Assembly: GCA_002336975.1 (NCBI GenBank)
Contig: DDFA01000016.1
Span: forward strand, 8,897-72,896
Length of the DNA: 64,000 bases
Source: Phyllobacteriaceae bacterium UBA1940
Lineage (GTDB): Bacteria; Pseudomonadota; Alphaproteobacteria; Rhizobiales; Rhizobiaceae
Reading direction: 5' to 3'
A program made the translations under genes and the position numbers. The notes under the pieces are model-generated. The model saw only the letters and a program-made list of their open reading frames with translations. It had not been told where the DNA came from and made no database searches. Positions 34,688 to 42,692 of the stretch are shown piece by piece (positions within the stretch are counted from its first letter, which is position 1; every line of letters starts with the position of its first letter).

Positions 34688-34883
34688 GCGCTTCCCAAAG
34701 CAGAAGGTGGTCGTTGTCCGTGTCGAAGAGACCAGCGACGGCCTCATCATTCATCCCGACGACGCTCGGAACTACGGCCTTAACTGGGACCAGCCCTACA
34801 AAGGCCGACTGACCCGCGATGGCTTCTTCCGCATCGCGTTACCGCAAGCCTCCAGCAAACCGAAGGACGCTTCCAATGAGTAG
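34680..34883 (+). CDS. Small hypothetical phage protein
   Basis: A 67-residue protein (MLRRFPKQKVVVVRVEETSD, then DQPYKGRLTRDGFFRIALP). Compact beta-type pattern; no family recognised. It overlaps the DHH gene by eight bases and the DUF551 gene by eight bases. Confidence 0.55.
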   Translation: MLRRFPKQKVVVVRVEETSDGLIIHPDDARNYGLNWDQPYKGRLTRDGFFRIALPQASSKPKDASNE

Positions 34884-35340
34884 AGATCACGACAAGCTGC
34901 CGGAAGCGCTCCGGCCGTTCTCACGGGCTCTTGCTATCCACGATGCCCTGCCTGCGCGGTTCAAGCCGTCCGATGAAACCCCGTTGCGGGAAATCCTGGC
35001 TGGCATATGGCCGACCGTTGCCGATCTCCGGGCTCTCGTCGAATGGGCTGCATCGAACAGAGGAAACGCTAGCTGGCAGCCGATCGAGACGGCTCCGAAG
35101 AACACCAAGCTTTTGGTGGCCTATCAGAATGAGCTTGGCAATTGGCGCATCGTCACCGCCTGCTACCACACACGGCTCGAGTGGTCCGACGAATACGGCG
35201 ATCATGAGGAGGAGTTCGCACCGGAGGCTTGGTACGAAGAAAACGATAGCTCGGAGGTAATCTATCCGACCAGTCGAGTTCCCACCCATTGGCAACCTCT
35301 TCCAGCCACCCCAGCAGCGAAGGGGCCTGAGCATGGCTGA
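34876..35340 (+). CDS. DUF551 domain-containing protein
   Basis: A 154-residue protein. The C-terminal half matches DUF551: SWQPIETAPKNTKLLVAYQN, WRIVTACYHTRLEWSDEYGD and the ending PTHWQPLPATP. The N-terminal half (RFKPSDETPLREILAGIWPT) is a helical extension. DUF551 proteins are frequent in phages and their role is unknown. The ATG at 34876 is used because it overlaps the preceding gene in the usual way. Confidence 0.85.
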   Translation: MSRDHDKLPEALRPFSRALAIHDALPARFKPSDETPLREILAGIWPTVADLRALVEWAASNRGNASWQPIETAPKNTKLLVAYQNELGNWRIVTACYHTRLEWSDEYGDHEEEFAPEAWYEENDSSEVIYPTSRVPTHWQPLPATPAAKGPEHG

Positions 35341-35728
35341 GACCTCGTCCCCCACATGGATCATCGTGCAGCGCCACGGCATGACGCCCGACAAAAAGGG
35401 GCCGCTCTACACGAATAAGCGTATCGAGGAATTTCTTCGAGACCTCTACAGCATTTATCCGGGCTGCGTTTGCATCGTCGTGAATGATCTCGGCGCAGCC
35501 GGCTGGCACCCTCAGCACGGCTATGAATGGCTGGACATGTATGGTGACAGGCGCCGCCGCCATCCCCGGAAGCGCGAGCAAGAAAACGAGCCAGTCGGCT
35601 ATCTTCGGCCCAGCGGCCTAGAAGCGCTCAAGACCGGCGGCGCCCACCTCTACAAGAGGCGAGACTGGCAGGCGAACATCCCTGTCTACCTTTACCCCAC
35701 AAAAGCGAAGGGGTGCGCCGATGCTTGA
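35333..35728 (+). CDS. Hypothetical phage protein
   Basis: A 131-residue protein. The middle resembles a small alpha/beta domain (RDLYSIYPGCVCIVVNDLGA) and the C-terminus has a phage-typical segment (PVGYLRPSGLEALKTGG, then IPVYLYPTKAK) also found at the ends of other early phage proteins. No function known. It overlaps both neighbours by eight bases. Confidence 0.6.
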   Translation: MAETSSPTWIIVQRHGMTPDKKGPLYTNKRIEEFLRDLYSIYPGCVCIVVNDLGAAGWHPQHGYEWLDMYGDRRRRHPRKREQENEPVGYLRPSGLEALKTGGAHLYKRRDWQANIPVYLYPTKAKGCADA

Positions 35729-36152
35729 CCTCATTCAGCTCGCCGATCGCGTCGCTGCTGGTGAGATCAAGGCGCTCAGCATCAAGCAGCCGTACCCGCA
35801 CCACATCTTCCATGACGGGAAGGATGTCGAGAACCGCGACTGGCCGACCAGGGGCCGAGGCTGGTTCATCGTGCATGCGGGCGTCTCGAAATCCGAGATC
35901 AACAAGGACGACGACGCTCAGATGGCCATGCCGCGCGGTGGCGTTGTCGGCATGGCACGGATCGTCGATTGCGTGACCGAAATGGAAAGCCGCTGGTTCT
36001 TTGGCCGCTACGGTTTCGTGCTGCGCGATGCCTTCCCTCTGCCGCTCATTCCGTGCCGGGGGCAGCTCATGTTCTTCAACCTTGAGCCTGAAACGTGCCG
36101 CGCGGTCGCGGCTGCGATCCGAACCACAAGCATTCCGGGAGGTGCCCTATGA
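35721..36152 (+). CDS. ASCH domain protein
   Basis: A 143-residue protein with the ASCH fold, a PUA-related RNA-binding domain. Motifs are [39 protein letters not shown] and [13 protein letters not shown]. The IKQPxxxxI and VENRxW signatures are characteristic. It may bind RNA or a modified nucleotide; phage role unknown. Its stop overlaps the next start (ATGA). Confidence 0.8.
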   Translation: MLDLIQLADRVAAGEIKALSIKQPYPHHIFHDGKDVENRDWPTRGRGWFIVHAGVSKSEINKDDDAQMAMPRGGVVGMARIVDCVTEMESRWFFGRYGFVLRDAFPLPLIPCRGQLMFFNLEPETCRAVAAAIRTTSIPGGAL

Positions 36153-36439
36153 GCGGCGCCGGCCACAATTCAGGGGTCGACGCCCATGGCGTTGCCCGCG
36201 ACCAGCTTCGTGCCTTCGTCGAGCGGATCGAGCGCCTCGACGAGGAAGCGAAGGCGCGGAACGACGACCGCAAGGACGTCTATGGCGAGGCCAAATCGAT
36301 GGGCTTCGACACCAAGATCCTCAAGCGGGTTATCGCGATCCGCCGGCAGGACCGCGACCAGCGCCTCGAGGAGGAAGCGATCCTCAAAACCTACATGCAA
36401 GCGCTCGGCATGATCGACCTACCACCAGGAGAAGACTGA
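36149..36439 (+). CDS. GapR-like (DUF2312) DNA-binding protein
   Basis: A 96-residue protein of the DUF2312 / GapR family: [38 protein letters not shown], and [15 protein letters not shown]. GapR in Caulobacter is a tetrameric protein that clamps overtwisted DNA ahead of replication and transcription forks. The phage copy may support phage DNA replication or transcription; this is inference. Confidence 0.88.
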   Translation: MSGAGHNSGVDAHGVARDQLRAFVERIERLDEEAKARNDDRKDVYGEAKSMGFDTKILKRVIAIRRQDRDQRLEEEAILKTYMQALGMIDLPPGED

Positions 36440-36440
36440 C

Positions 36441-37616
36441 ATGGCGAAAAAGAAGGGAAATGCCAATGAAACGGAAGCTGCAGAGGTTGTCGCGGGCGCG
36501 CTCGAGCCGGATCTTTCAGCGGAGCATGATGCATCGGCGCCTGCGCCGGTGGTGGAAGGCGACGGTGCTGGCGCCGCTCTCTCAGAGGGGGCGGAACACC
36601 AGGGCGAACCGGCGGGAACGTCTGGCGAGGCTGATGGCATTGCCGTGGTCGACGGCGCCGGAGAGCCGGGTGCCGAAGCCGAAACCGAAGCGCCGGAAGG
36701 TGTGGCATCGGCGCCGGTACACGAGAGCGCGGGGGTGAGCGATGACGCAGGCGAACATGATCAATCATCGTCTGAGATATCGGCAGAGGAAGCCGTTGCC
36801 GGCGATGCTAATGCCGGTGGAACCGATACCGATGGGCAGGAGCCCGGCGCAGATGGCGATGAGGGATCTGAGGACGCTGGAGAAGGAGCTGGCGAGCAGC
36901 TCGACGCACAGCCCGATGCCGTTGACGAAGGCGATCGAGCAGGCGGTGTGGCCGCTGTCGTCGAGGGTGACCACGGATCCGACGCAAGCGGCGAGGGACA
37001 TGGTGATGTACGGAACGGGGATGCTTCTGTTGCCATTGCCGATAGAGACGGCGGTGGAGGACCTGCAGGAGTATCAGCGGTGGATGCTGGGCTGGATCTG
37101 CCAGGCGATGATAGTGCCGCGCGCAATGATGGATCGGTGAACGACAGCGATGGAAGTGCTGACGGGGTTGATCCGGTTGATCATGGCGACCAGACGCTCG
37201 ATCGCGTTGCACTTTGCGGGGCGGTCGGTGCGTACCAGGAGGCTTTAATTCATGGCGCCTGGCTCGAGGCAACCATGCGCGGATCCGATGCGCTCGATCC
37301 GCAGATGACCGACGCGGCCTATGACGAGATGGCCGTCTATGTCCGCAAGATCGGCGAGCGGGCGTCGCCGGAGGTCCTGGCGCAGCATCTCGTGCTCTCA
37401 AAGCACCGTTCGTCGGCCGAGATCTCGCAGGCCGAGCGCATCGCCTTTACGGCATTTTCCGGCGTTCTTCTCGGCCTCGATCGCTATGTCGCGTCCGAAC
37501 GGGAGCGGATCGCCCGCGAGAATGCGGTGGCGGAAACGCGGCCACCGGTGCCGATCGACGAGACGACGATGGAATTCGTCGATGCGCCCATGGCGACATG
37601 GGGAGGGCGCGGCTGA
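36441..37616 (+). CDS. Hypothetical phage protein with long acidic N-terminus (frame uncertain)
   Basis: A 391-residue open frame with GGAGAAG before its ATG. Residues 1-230 are low-complexity Ala/Gly/Glu/Asp and have low GC at third codon positions. Residues about 250-391 look like an ordinary protein (MTDAAYDEMAVYVRKIGERA, AERIAFTAFSGVLLGLDRYV). The real gene may instead be only the last part, from GTG at 37137, which overlaps the stop of the nested frame at 37140 as GTGA. The acidic part would then be the shadow of two genes in the other frame. Confidence 0.5.
   Translation: MAKKKGNANETEAAEVVAGALEPDLSAEHDASAPAPVVEGDGAGAALSEGAEHQGEPAGTSGEADGIAVVDGAGEPGAEAETEAPEGVASAPVHESAGVSDDAGEHDQSSSEISAEEAVAGDANAGGTDTDGQEPGADGDEGSEDAGEGAGEQLDAQPDAVDEGDRAGGVAAVVEGDHGSDASGEGHGDVRNGDASVAIADRDGGGGPAGVSAVDAGLDLPGDDSAARNDGSVNDSDGSADGVDPVDHGDQTLDRVALCGAVGAYQEALIHGAWLEATMRGSDALDPQMTDAAYDEMAVYVRKIGERASPEVLAQHLVLSKHRSSAEISQAERIAFTAFSGVLLGLDRYVASERERIARENAVAETRPPVPIDETTMEFVDAPMATWGGRG
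36466..36738 (+). CDS. Nested Arg-rich small ORF (alternative frame)
   Basis: A 90-residue, very basic protein (starts MKRKLQRLSRARSSRIFQRS) in the +1 frame inside the 391-residue ORF. By hand count 80 of 91 codons end in G or C (about 88%), against about 63% for the long frame over the same bases, which argues that this frame is or was coding. AGAAGGGA precedes the ATG by about 7 bases. No family recognised; it may be an overlapping gene or an artefact. Confidence 0.4.
   Translation: MKRKLQRLSRARSSRIFQRSMMHRRLRRWWKATVLAPLSQRGRNTRANRRERLARLMALPWSTAPESRVPKPKPKRRKVWHRRRYTRARG
36742..37140 (+). CDS. Nested phage ORF (alternative frame)
   Basis: A 132-residue protein in the same frame as the ORF before it (one stop and one codon between). 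It has ordinary composition: MRDLRTLEKELASSSTHSPM, then LPIETAVEDLQEYQRWMLGW and CQAMIVPRAMM. About 85% of codons end in G or C. It is more protein-like than the acidic reading of the long frame. Its stop overlaps a GTG at 37137 that opens the C-terminal part of the long frame. Confidence 0.5.
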   Translation: MTQANMINHRLRYRQRKPLPAMLMPVEPIPMGRSPAQMAMRDLRTLEKELASSSTHSPMPLTKAIEQAVWPLSSRVTTDPTQAARDMVMYGTGMLLLPLPIETAVEDLQEYQRWMLGWICQAMIVPRAMMDR

Positions 37617-37939
37617 TGGCGAAGTATCGGAAAAAGCCGGTTGTTGTCGAAGCTTTCCAGCTCACCGAGGAGGCCCGCGCCGACAATAGCGCTTGGCCGA
37701 GTTGGGCGCATGACGCTTGGAACAAGGATGACGGCCGCGACGGCAACGAGCCCGAGGAGGGCGCGTTGTCCTGCGAGATCGGGGTCGGTGACGGGCCGCT
37801 CTTCGTCTTCACGAAGGAAGGCAAGATGACGGCTCAGATTGGCGACTGGATCATCCAGGGCGTCAACGGCGAGATCTATCCCTGCAAGCCGGAGATCTTT
37901 GCCGCGACCTATGATCTCGTCGATGAGGAGGCGGGCTGA
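37616..37939 (+). CDS. Conserved small phage protein
   Basis: A 107-residue protein with a pattern common in phages: MAKYRKKPVVVEAFQLTEEA, then FVFTKEGKMTAQIGDWIIQG and GEIYPCKPEIFAATYDLV. The G-D-W-I-I-x-G-x-x-G-E-x-Y-P-C-K-P end is typical. Function unknown. It overlaps the preceding stop as TGATG. Confidence 0.75.
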   Translation: MAKYRKKPVVVEAFQLTEEARADNSAWPSWAHDAWNKDDGRDGNEPEEGALSCEIGVGDGPLFVFTKEGKMTAQIGDWIIQGVNGEIYPCKPEIFAATYDLVDEEAG

Positions 37940-38280
37940 TGGGGCGTCTGAGAAAGGCCGTCACGGACCAGCTCAAGCAGCCTGCGCCGCCTGAGCCGAT
38001 GATCGCGCCGCAGGAAGGCCCGCCCTACAAGACGGGCGATCTCGTCTGCCTGAAAAGCGGCGGCTTCCCTATGACCGTCATTGAAACGGGCTTCGTTAAG
38101 AGCTGCAGCGATCCGGAAGGCTACTGGCTCGTCAACGTCGTCTATGCCCCTGAGCGACTTGAAGATCACGTCGGTGTCCGGATGAACGGAACCGGCCTCA
38201 TCTACGACGAACTCGACGCGGCGCTGCTCAAGCCGAGCAGCGGTTTCGGACGCGATATGGACGATAACATTCCATTCTGA
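37939..38280 (+). CDS. Hypothetical phage protein, YodC/DUF2158-like
   Basis: A 113-residue protein. The central PYKTGDLVCLKSGGFPMTV matches the DUF2158 (YodC-like) motif GDxVxLKSGGPxMTV. N- and C-terminal extensions are unique. It overlaps the preceding stop as TGATG. A hairpin follows the stop. Confidence 0.65.
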   Translation: MGRLRKAVTDQLKQPAPPEPMIAPQEGPPYKTGDLVCLKSGGFPMTVIETGFVKSCSDPEGYWLVNVVYAPERLEDHVGVRMNGTGLIYDELDAALLKPSSGFGRDMDDNIPF

Positions 38281-38287
38281 CCCATGC

Positions 38288-38309
38288 CCGCTGCGCCTCG
38301 GCGCGGCGG
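38288..38309 (+). other. Intergenic hairpin, copy 1
   Basis: Stem CCGCTGCGCC / GGCGCGGCGG (38288-38297 with 38300-38309), one G-T wobble, preceded by the block TGACCCATGC that is also found before the second hairpin at 38689. No U tract. Confidence 0.5.
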
Positions 38310-38354
38310 CGATCGCCGTCGGCAATCCCGCCGGCGGTAAACGAGGAGAGAACC

Positions 38355-38681
38355 ATGAAGGACGAACAGGCCATAGAGCAGGAAATCCAGGCGAAGGGGC
38401 TGAAGGCGCCGCGCCTCACGCCGGCGGACATCGACGCCGCGATCGCGGCCGAGGACTATCATGTCTTCCCGGGCACCACGCTGACCATCTGCTGCTTGAA
38501 GCTGCAGAACGGCTTTTGCGTGACAGGCGAAAGCGCGGCCGCCAGCGCCGAGAACTTCGACGAGGAGATCGGCCGCAAAATCGCGCGCGAAAACGCCCGT
38601 AACAAGATCTGGCCGCTCGAGGGTTATCTGCTGCGCCAGGCGCTGCATGAATTCGACAAGGAAGAGGCCGCCACGGCCTGA
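38355..38681 (+). CDS. Phage protein Gp49-like
   Basis: A 108-residue protein matching the phage Gp49 family: TPADIDAAIAAEDYHVFPGT, LTICCLKLQNGFCVTGESAA, and EEIGRKIARENARNKIWPLE with GYLLRQAL. The family is widespread in temperate phages and its function is not known. AGGAGAG precedes the ATG. Confidence 0.88.
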   Translation: MKDEQAIEQEIQAKGLKAPRLTPADIDAAIAAEDYHVFPGTTLTICCLKLQNGFCVTGESAAASAENFDEEIGRKIARENARNKIWPLEGYLLRQALHEFDKEEAATA

Positions 38682-38688
38682 CCCATGC

Positions 38689-38714
38689 CCGCCGCGCCGG
38701 CGACGGCGCGGCGG
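38689..38714 (+). other. Intergenic hairpin, copy 2
   Basis: Perfect 10-bp stem CCGCCGCGCC / GGCGCGGCGG (38689-38698 with 38705-38714). The same TGACCCATGCCCGC block precedes it as in copy 1 about 400 bases upstream. It lies between the Gp49-like and helicase genes. Confidence 0.5.
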
Positions 38715-38741
38715 CCGATACCTCGATGAATGCGGGCGGAC

Positions 38742-40655
38742 ATGACAGTTAAAAAACCAAAGGCACAAGGCGGCGTTAAAGCCGTCCGCGCGACCTTCCT
38801 CGATGCCATGCAGGCGCTGGGCGAAGTCAAGGCGCTCGACGATCCGGATCCGAACCTCGCCCGCAACGGGATCAAGCCCGGCCAGTGGCCAGGCGCGCCG
38901 CATGACAGCATGCCGCCGGACTGCCCGGTGACGGTGCTCGGCAAGAAGGGCGAGACCGTCTATGTGATCGATGCGATCGGCGAAATGCAGGCGGTGACCC
39001 GCTGGGACCTGCCGACGCTGGCGCGGCTGTTTGCGCCGCACCTGAACTATCTCATGTGGGCCTGGCCGGCCTTCGGCAAGGCGGAGACCGATCCCGAGAC
39101 CGGGGATCCGCTGCCACCGAAGGTCAAGCGCATCGAGCGCGACAAGGCGGCCATGGCGCTGATCAATGAGGCGGGCCGCAAGGGCCTGTTCGATCCGCAA
39201 CAGAACGTGCGCGGCCGCGGCGGCTGGAAGGCGCAGGACAAGTTCATCTGGCATTCCGGCAAGTTTCTGTTTTCCGTCGATGTGAAGACGAACGGTGAGA
39301 ACCGCGCGACCGACTGGCAGCTGACGGCCGCCAAGCCCGGGGAATATGACGGCTATTTCTACGCCCAGGACGCGGATACCCTGCACCCCTGGCAGTCGCC
39401 GATTGGCATCTACGACAGCCCCGCGCATCAGCTGCTGCAGGACCTGCAGAGCTGGAACTGGGAGCGCCCCTATATCGACCCGATCTTCCTGCTTGGCTGG
39501 ATCGGCTCCTCGCTGCTCGGCGGCGCGCTCGAGGTGCGGCCGATCGTGTTCACCACCGGCGGCGCCGGCGTCGGCAAATCGACGCTGCACAACATCATCC
39601 GGGCGCTCTTCGGCAACGTGCTCTATACCACGGCCAACACGACGGCCGCCGGCATCTACCAGAACCTGAAGCAGGACAGCCGGCCGGTGGCGGTCGACGA
39701 GTTCGAGCGCAAGGCGCATTCCTCCAAGGAAGGGCAGATCGTCGAGCTGGCGCGGCAGAGCTATTCGGGCGCGAAGGGCTATCGCGGCGGCGCCAACGGG
39801 GAGGGCACGGAGTTCGAGCTGCGCTCGAGCTTCATGTTCTCGGCCATCATGCCGCCGGTGCTGGGCGTCCAGGACCGCACGCGCATGATCATCCTCAACC
39901 TGAATGCGCTCGACAAGAAAAAGACAACGACGCAGCCGGTGATCTCCGACACGGCCGGCCGGATGATCCTGCGCCAGCTGATGGACGGGTTCCACGATTT
40001 CTACTGGCATATCCTGCCGAAGTGGCGGCAGATCCTTTCGGATCCGCGCCTGCCATTCGATGCCCGCGCGATCGACACCTATGGCACGGTGCTGGCCTGC
40101 GCCGAGCTGCTGGTCGGCGAGCAGGGCATGATCGACGCCGGCCTGCCGCAGGACGGCCTGGCGGTCGGCGAATGCAAGCTCGACATCGACCACCTCGTCG
40201 AGATCCTCGAGCACGCGACGGCCGCCGAGCGCGGCGACCAGGTGCCGAAATGGCAGGAGGTGATCGAGAAGATCCTCGGCGCCAAGCTCGACAGTTATAA
40301 GGGCGGCGACAAGCTGACTGTCGGCGGCGTGCTCGAGCAGCTCGAGCAGGGCAGCGAGTGGATGACGCTGCAGGAAGCCCGCGCCCGCCTGGCGCTGATG
40401 GGGCTCGGCCTGCGCGACAAGGGCGACCCGGCCGAAGGATACTCGCTGGCAATTCCGATCAGCGACGATAACCTCGATCGGCTCTTCGCGGACAGCGACT
40501 ATCTGCGCGGGGGCTGGACCATGGCGCTGAAGCAGGCGCCAGAGGGTGTGGTGCTGCGCCGGGCGGACAACAAGCAGACAATGAAGATCAACCGCGCTGC
40601 AAAGAAGGTGACGCTGGTCGACCTGCAGGGTTATGACAAGTGGGTGAGTGAGTGA
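38742..40655 (+). CDS. Phage P-loop helicase / primase-helicase-like ATPase
   Basis: A 637-residue replication ATPase. The Walker A is FTTGGAGVGKSTLHNII (near residue 275) and the Walker B is PVAVDEFER, with a sensor-like stretch ELRSSFMFSAIMPP. This arrangement is that of phage and plasmid helicases related to the D5/SF3 group, which pair with Toprim primases such as the one at 32283. The ATG at 38742 is preferred to 38730 because GGGCGGA precedes it. Confidence 0.8.
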   Translation: MTVKKPKAQGGVKAVRATFLDAMQALGEVKALDDPDPNLARNGIKPGQWPGAPHDSMPPDCPVTVLGKKGETVYVIDAIGEMQAVTRWDLPTLARLFAPHLNYLMWAWPAFGKAETDPETGDPLPPKVKRIERDKAAMALINEAGRKGLFDPQQNVRGRGGWKAQDKFIWHSGKFLFSVDVKTNGENRATDWQLTAAKPGEYDGYFYAQDADTLHPWQSPIGIYDSPAHQLLQDLQSWNWERPYIDPIFLLGWIGSSLLGGALEVRPIVFTTGGAGVGKSTLHNIIRALFGNVLYTTANTTAAGIYQNLKQDSRPVAVDEFERKAHSSKEGQIVELARQSYSGAKGYRGGANGEGTEFELRSSFMFSAIMPPVLGVQDRTRMIILNLNALDKKKTTTQPVISDTAGRMILRQLMDGFHDFYWHILPKWRQILSDPRLPFDARAIDTYGTVLACAELLVGEQGMIDAGLPQDGLAVGECKLDIDHLVEILEHATAAERGDQVPKWQEVIEKILGAKLDSYKGGDKLTVGGVLEQLEQGSEWMTLQEARARLALMGLGLRDKGDPAEGYSLAIPISDDNLDRLFADSDYLRGGWTMALKQAPEGVVLRRADNKQTMKINRAAKKVTLVDLQGYDKWVSE

Positions 40656-40789
40656 TGTTCGGAGCAATGGCGCAGGCGCTGGCAGCGCTTTTCACGGCAT
40701 ATCATCAAGACCAGGTCCAGCAGCATCGGCGGCGGCTTCGGATCCGCGGTCGATTGTGGAAATGCGGCCCTTGGCGATGGAGAACCTGA
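40655..40789 (+). CDS. Small phage peptide
   Basis: A 44-residue peptide (MFGAMAQALAALFTAYHQ then an Arg-rich, Trp-containing tail). It is amphipathic at the N-terminus. It overlaps the helicase stop and the next start, each as TGATG, which supports a real gene. Function unknown. Confidence 0.45.
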   Translation: MFGAMAQALAALFTAYHQDQVQQHRRRLRIRGRLWKCGPWRWRT

Positions 40790-41070
40790 TGGCTCACAGG
40801 TGCCCGCACAAGAACATTCAGTTCTGCCCGCTCTACTACGCGGCCCACGGCCTGGACACCGCAGGCGGTCGTATTCACTCATTCGGCTGTGATGACGGCC
40901 ATCTGGAGCAAGGCGCTTGCGCCGTCAATCGTGGTATGAGCTACGCGGCCGAGCTTGAAAAGGTCCGCTCGGTAGATCCGCACCTGGTCGCAACGCTAGC
41001 TTGGAGGGAAGACCTTCTCGAGCGAAGAGCCCAGATGCTTCGCAATTTGACGGCCGCGGGGCTACACTAG
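40789..41070 (+). CDS. Small Cys-rich phage protein
   Basis: A 93-residue protein beginning MAHRCPHKNIQFCPLYYAAH, with five cysteines in the first 50 residues (RCPH, QFCPL, FGCDD, GACAV), which suggests a zinc site. The rest is helical. It overlaps the previous gene as TGATG and ends the early operon just before a terminator. Confidence 0.6.
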   Translation: MAHRCPHKNIQFCPLYYAAHGLDTAGGRIHSFGCDDGHLEQGACAVNRGMSYAAELEKVRSVDPHLVATLAWREDLLERRAQMLRNLTAAGLH

Positions 41071-41095
41071 CCCTCGACCCTTACCCGCTCGCAGG

Positions 41096-41126
41096 AGCCC
41101 GCTGGAGCGATCCGGCGGGCTTTCTG
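41096..41126 (+). terminator. Terminator of the early operon
   Basis: An 11-bp stem AGCCCGCTGGA / TCCGGCGGGCT (41096-41106 with 41111-41121; one G-T pair) with a GCGA tetraloop and a TTCTGTATCTTTCC tail. It lies 25 bases after the last early gene. Confidence 0.8.
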
Positions 41127-41183
41127 TATCTTTCCATGCCCGCGCCCTGCTGCTAGCCTCCGGAGCCGCTGGGGAGCCTGGAC

Positions 41184-41456
41184 GTGAACATCTTTGAGAT
41201 CCTTATCGATGCGCCCGCCTGGTATCTGGGGCGGCTTCTGGGCCATCTGTTCCATCTGGCCGCCATGATCGGCTGCCTGGCGGGATCTGTCTATGCCGGC
41301 GTTTGGATCCACCGCCTCGTCCGTGTCCCAGTCGTCAATTGGATCGCCTCGATCGCTGTCGGCTGCTGGCTGCTTCTGATCCTGTATCGTGCGGAGACCT
41401 GGACGGCTGCCGCCTGGATACAAGCCGCAGAGCTGCGCGACACAAGCGACTACTGA
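41184..41456 (+). CDS. Small membrane protein
   Basis: A 90-residue protein starting with GTG. Two hydrophobic segments, HLFHLAAMIGCLAGSVYAGV and WIASIAVGCWLLLILY, predict two membrane spans with a short basic loop between. It stands alone between the early-operon terminator and the heptamer array. A holin-like or superinfection-exclusion role is possible but not supported by a motif. Confidence 0.5.
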   Translation: MNIFEILIDAPAWYLGRLLGHLFHLAAMIGCLAGSVYAGVWIHRLVRVPVVNWIASIAVGCWLLLILYRAETWTAAAWIQAAELRDTSDY

Positions 41457-41718
41457 TCGCCCACACCCTGTTCTTATCCCGACATTTCCCCCGCCCTGAT
41501 AGCCGCCGCAGTTAACTCTCTTCCCCCGCCCTTGGCTGGTCAAAAACGGAACCCGCGCCGCGTCGAGCGAGCCGAGCGGAACCCACGTGACGCCCAAAGC
41601 ACCGCCTAGGCCGCTCGTCCACGCGATGTCTGAGGAAACCAGGCGCGGGCACTTAACGCGGCGAGAGCCGTGCGCAGGATGGTGGCGAGGCCGGTTGCTT
41701 CGCCGGATGGGTGCGGGT

Positions 41719-41953
41719 GGTTACCACCGGTTACCAGCCGGTTACCGATGAGGTAACCGGGATCAATCAAGGAAAACAGTGGCTTGCGCAGACGGTTACC
41801 GGGTTACCGCAATATGAGCAGTTTTCACGCGCGCGCGCGTGGATACGCGTGAAGAGAGATAGAGGTAACCCGGTAACCGAGAGGGATAAATTCCTGATTT
41901 TCCAGCAGATATGCGGTTACCGAATAGGTTACCTCCGGTTACGGGCGGTAACC
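41719..41953. repeat. Array of 12 GGTTACC/GGTAACC heptamers upstream of terminase
   Basis: Eleven exact copies and one variant occur in 235 bases. GGTTACC starts at 41719, 41729, 41740, 41794, 41802, 41915 and 41927, with a variant GGTTACG at 41937. The reverse complement GGTAACC starts at 41752, 41864, 41872 and 41947. Neighbouring copies are mostly 8 to 12 bases apart. The array fills the second half of a 525-base stretch (41457-41981) with no convincing gene, and ends 28 bases before the terminase small subunit gene. The first half (41457-41710) shows no feature. Confidence 0.9.
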
Positions 41954-41981
41954 GGAATAAAGAAATAGGGAAATAGCGGCG

Positions 41982-42674
41982 ATGGCGGACGACGGTCGAA
42001 ATCAGGGGCTTAACGAGGCACACACGCCGGGCGAAAATTCCGGCGCGCCGGCGATCGAGCCGGATCCGGAGCGGGCCGCGAAGGTCGGCACGACAAAGGC
42101 AATCGTCCAGGGCGCGATGGCTGACCTTGCCCAGCAGCTGGCCCAGCCCGTCGCCGAGGCCGAGCAGCCGTCCCTCATGCTCGACGAGATCGACGAGCAG
42201 CAGTCGCTCTTCGCCGGCCCGGTGCGCCATGTGGCGGAAACAATCTCGGCCGCGCGAAACGGGCGCGGGAGGCCGAAGGGCAGCCAGAACAAGGCCAGCC
42301 GGGAATTTGCCGACACGCTGATGCGCATGGGATACCGGCATCCGGGTCTCAACCTCGCCGCCCTGGCGAATGCCGATCCCGTGCGGCTGGCCCTCGAAAT
42401 GGCAGGGCAGGAGGTCAGCGCGGATCCGAGCATGCAGCTTCTCAAGCTCGCGAAGGAAGGCAAGCTCGATGGCGTCGCTGCCCTGGTGACGAAAGCGCAC
42501 GAGCTGGTGCTCAAGGCCAATGCCGAGTTGATGCCGTATTTCGAGAGCAAGCGGCCGCAGGAACTCAAGGTGGACAAGCGCGTCCTGGGCGTGATGATGA
42601 TCGGCGACATGCAGGTCGAGCGGACTGACGATGGCGGCGTGATGAGCCTGACCAAGAACGAAACGCCGACCTAA
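41982..42674 (+). CDS. Terminase small subunit (probable)
   Basis: A 230-residue protein upstream of the large terminase. The N-terminal half is acidic and Ala-rich; a basic GRGRPKGSQNKASREF patch like those of phage small terminases follows, then helical RHPGLNLAALANADPVRLAL and an ending VLGVMMIGDMQVERTDD. Small terminases bind the packaging start site. The assignment rests on position and the RPKGSxNK motif. Confidence 0.65.
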   Translation: MADDGRNQGLNEAHTPGENSGAPAIEPDPERAAKVGTTKAIVQGAMADLAQQLAQPVAEAEQPSLMLDEIDEQQSLFAGPVRHVAETISAARNGRGRPKGSQNKASREFADTLMRMGYRHPGLNLAALANADPVRLALEMAGQEVSADPSMQLLKLAKEGKLDGVAALVTKAHELVLKANAELMPYFESKRPQELKVDKRVLGVMMIGDMQVERTDDGGVMSLTKNETPT

Positions 42675-42692
42675 TGAAATCAATCGGTTAGT

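Noticed and set aside
41719..41953. CRISPR array in the heptamer region
   Set aside because: Repeat unit is 7 bases in both orientations, without regular spacers.
41711..41968. An 85-residue open frame running through the heptamer array
   Set aside because: Its VTG-type repeats arise from the DNA heptamers; spacings of 8, 10, 11 and 12 bases are not codon multiples, and no ribosome site precedes it.
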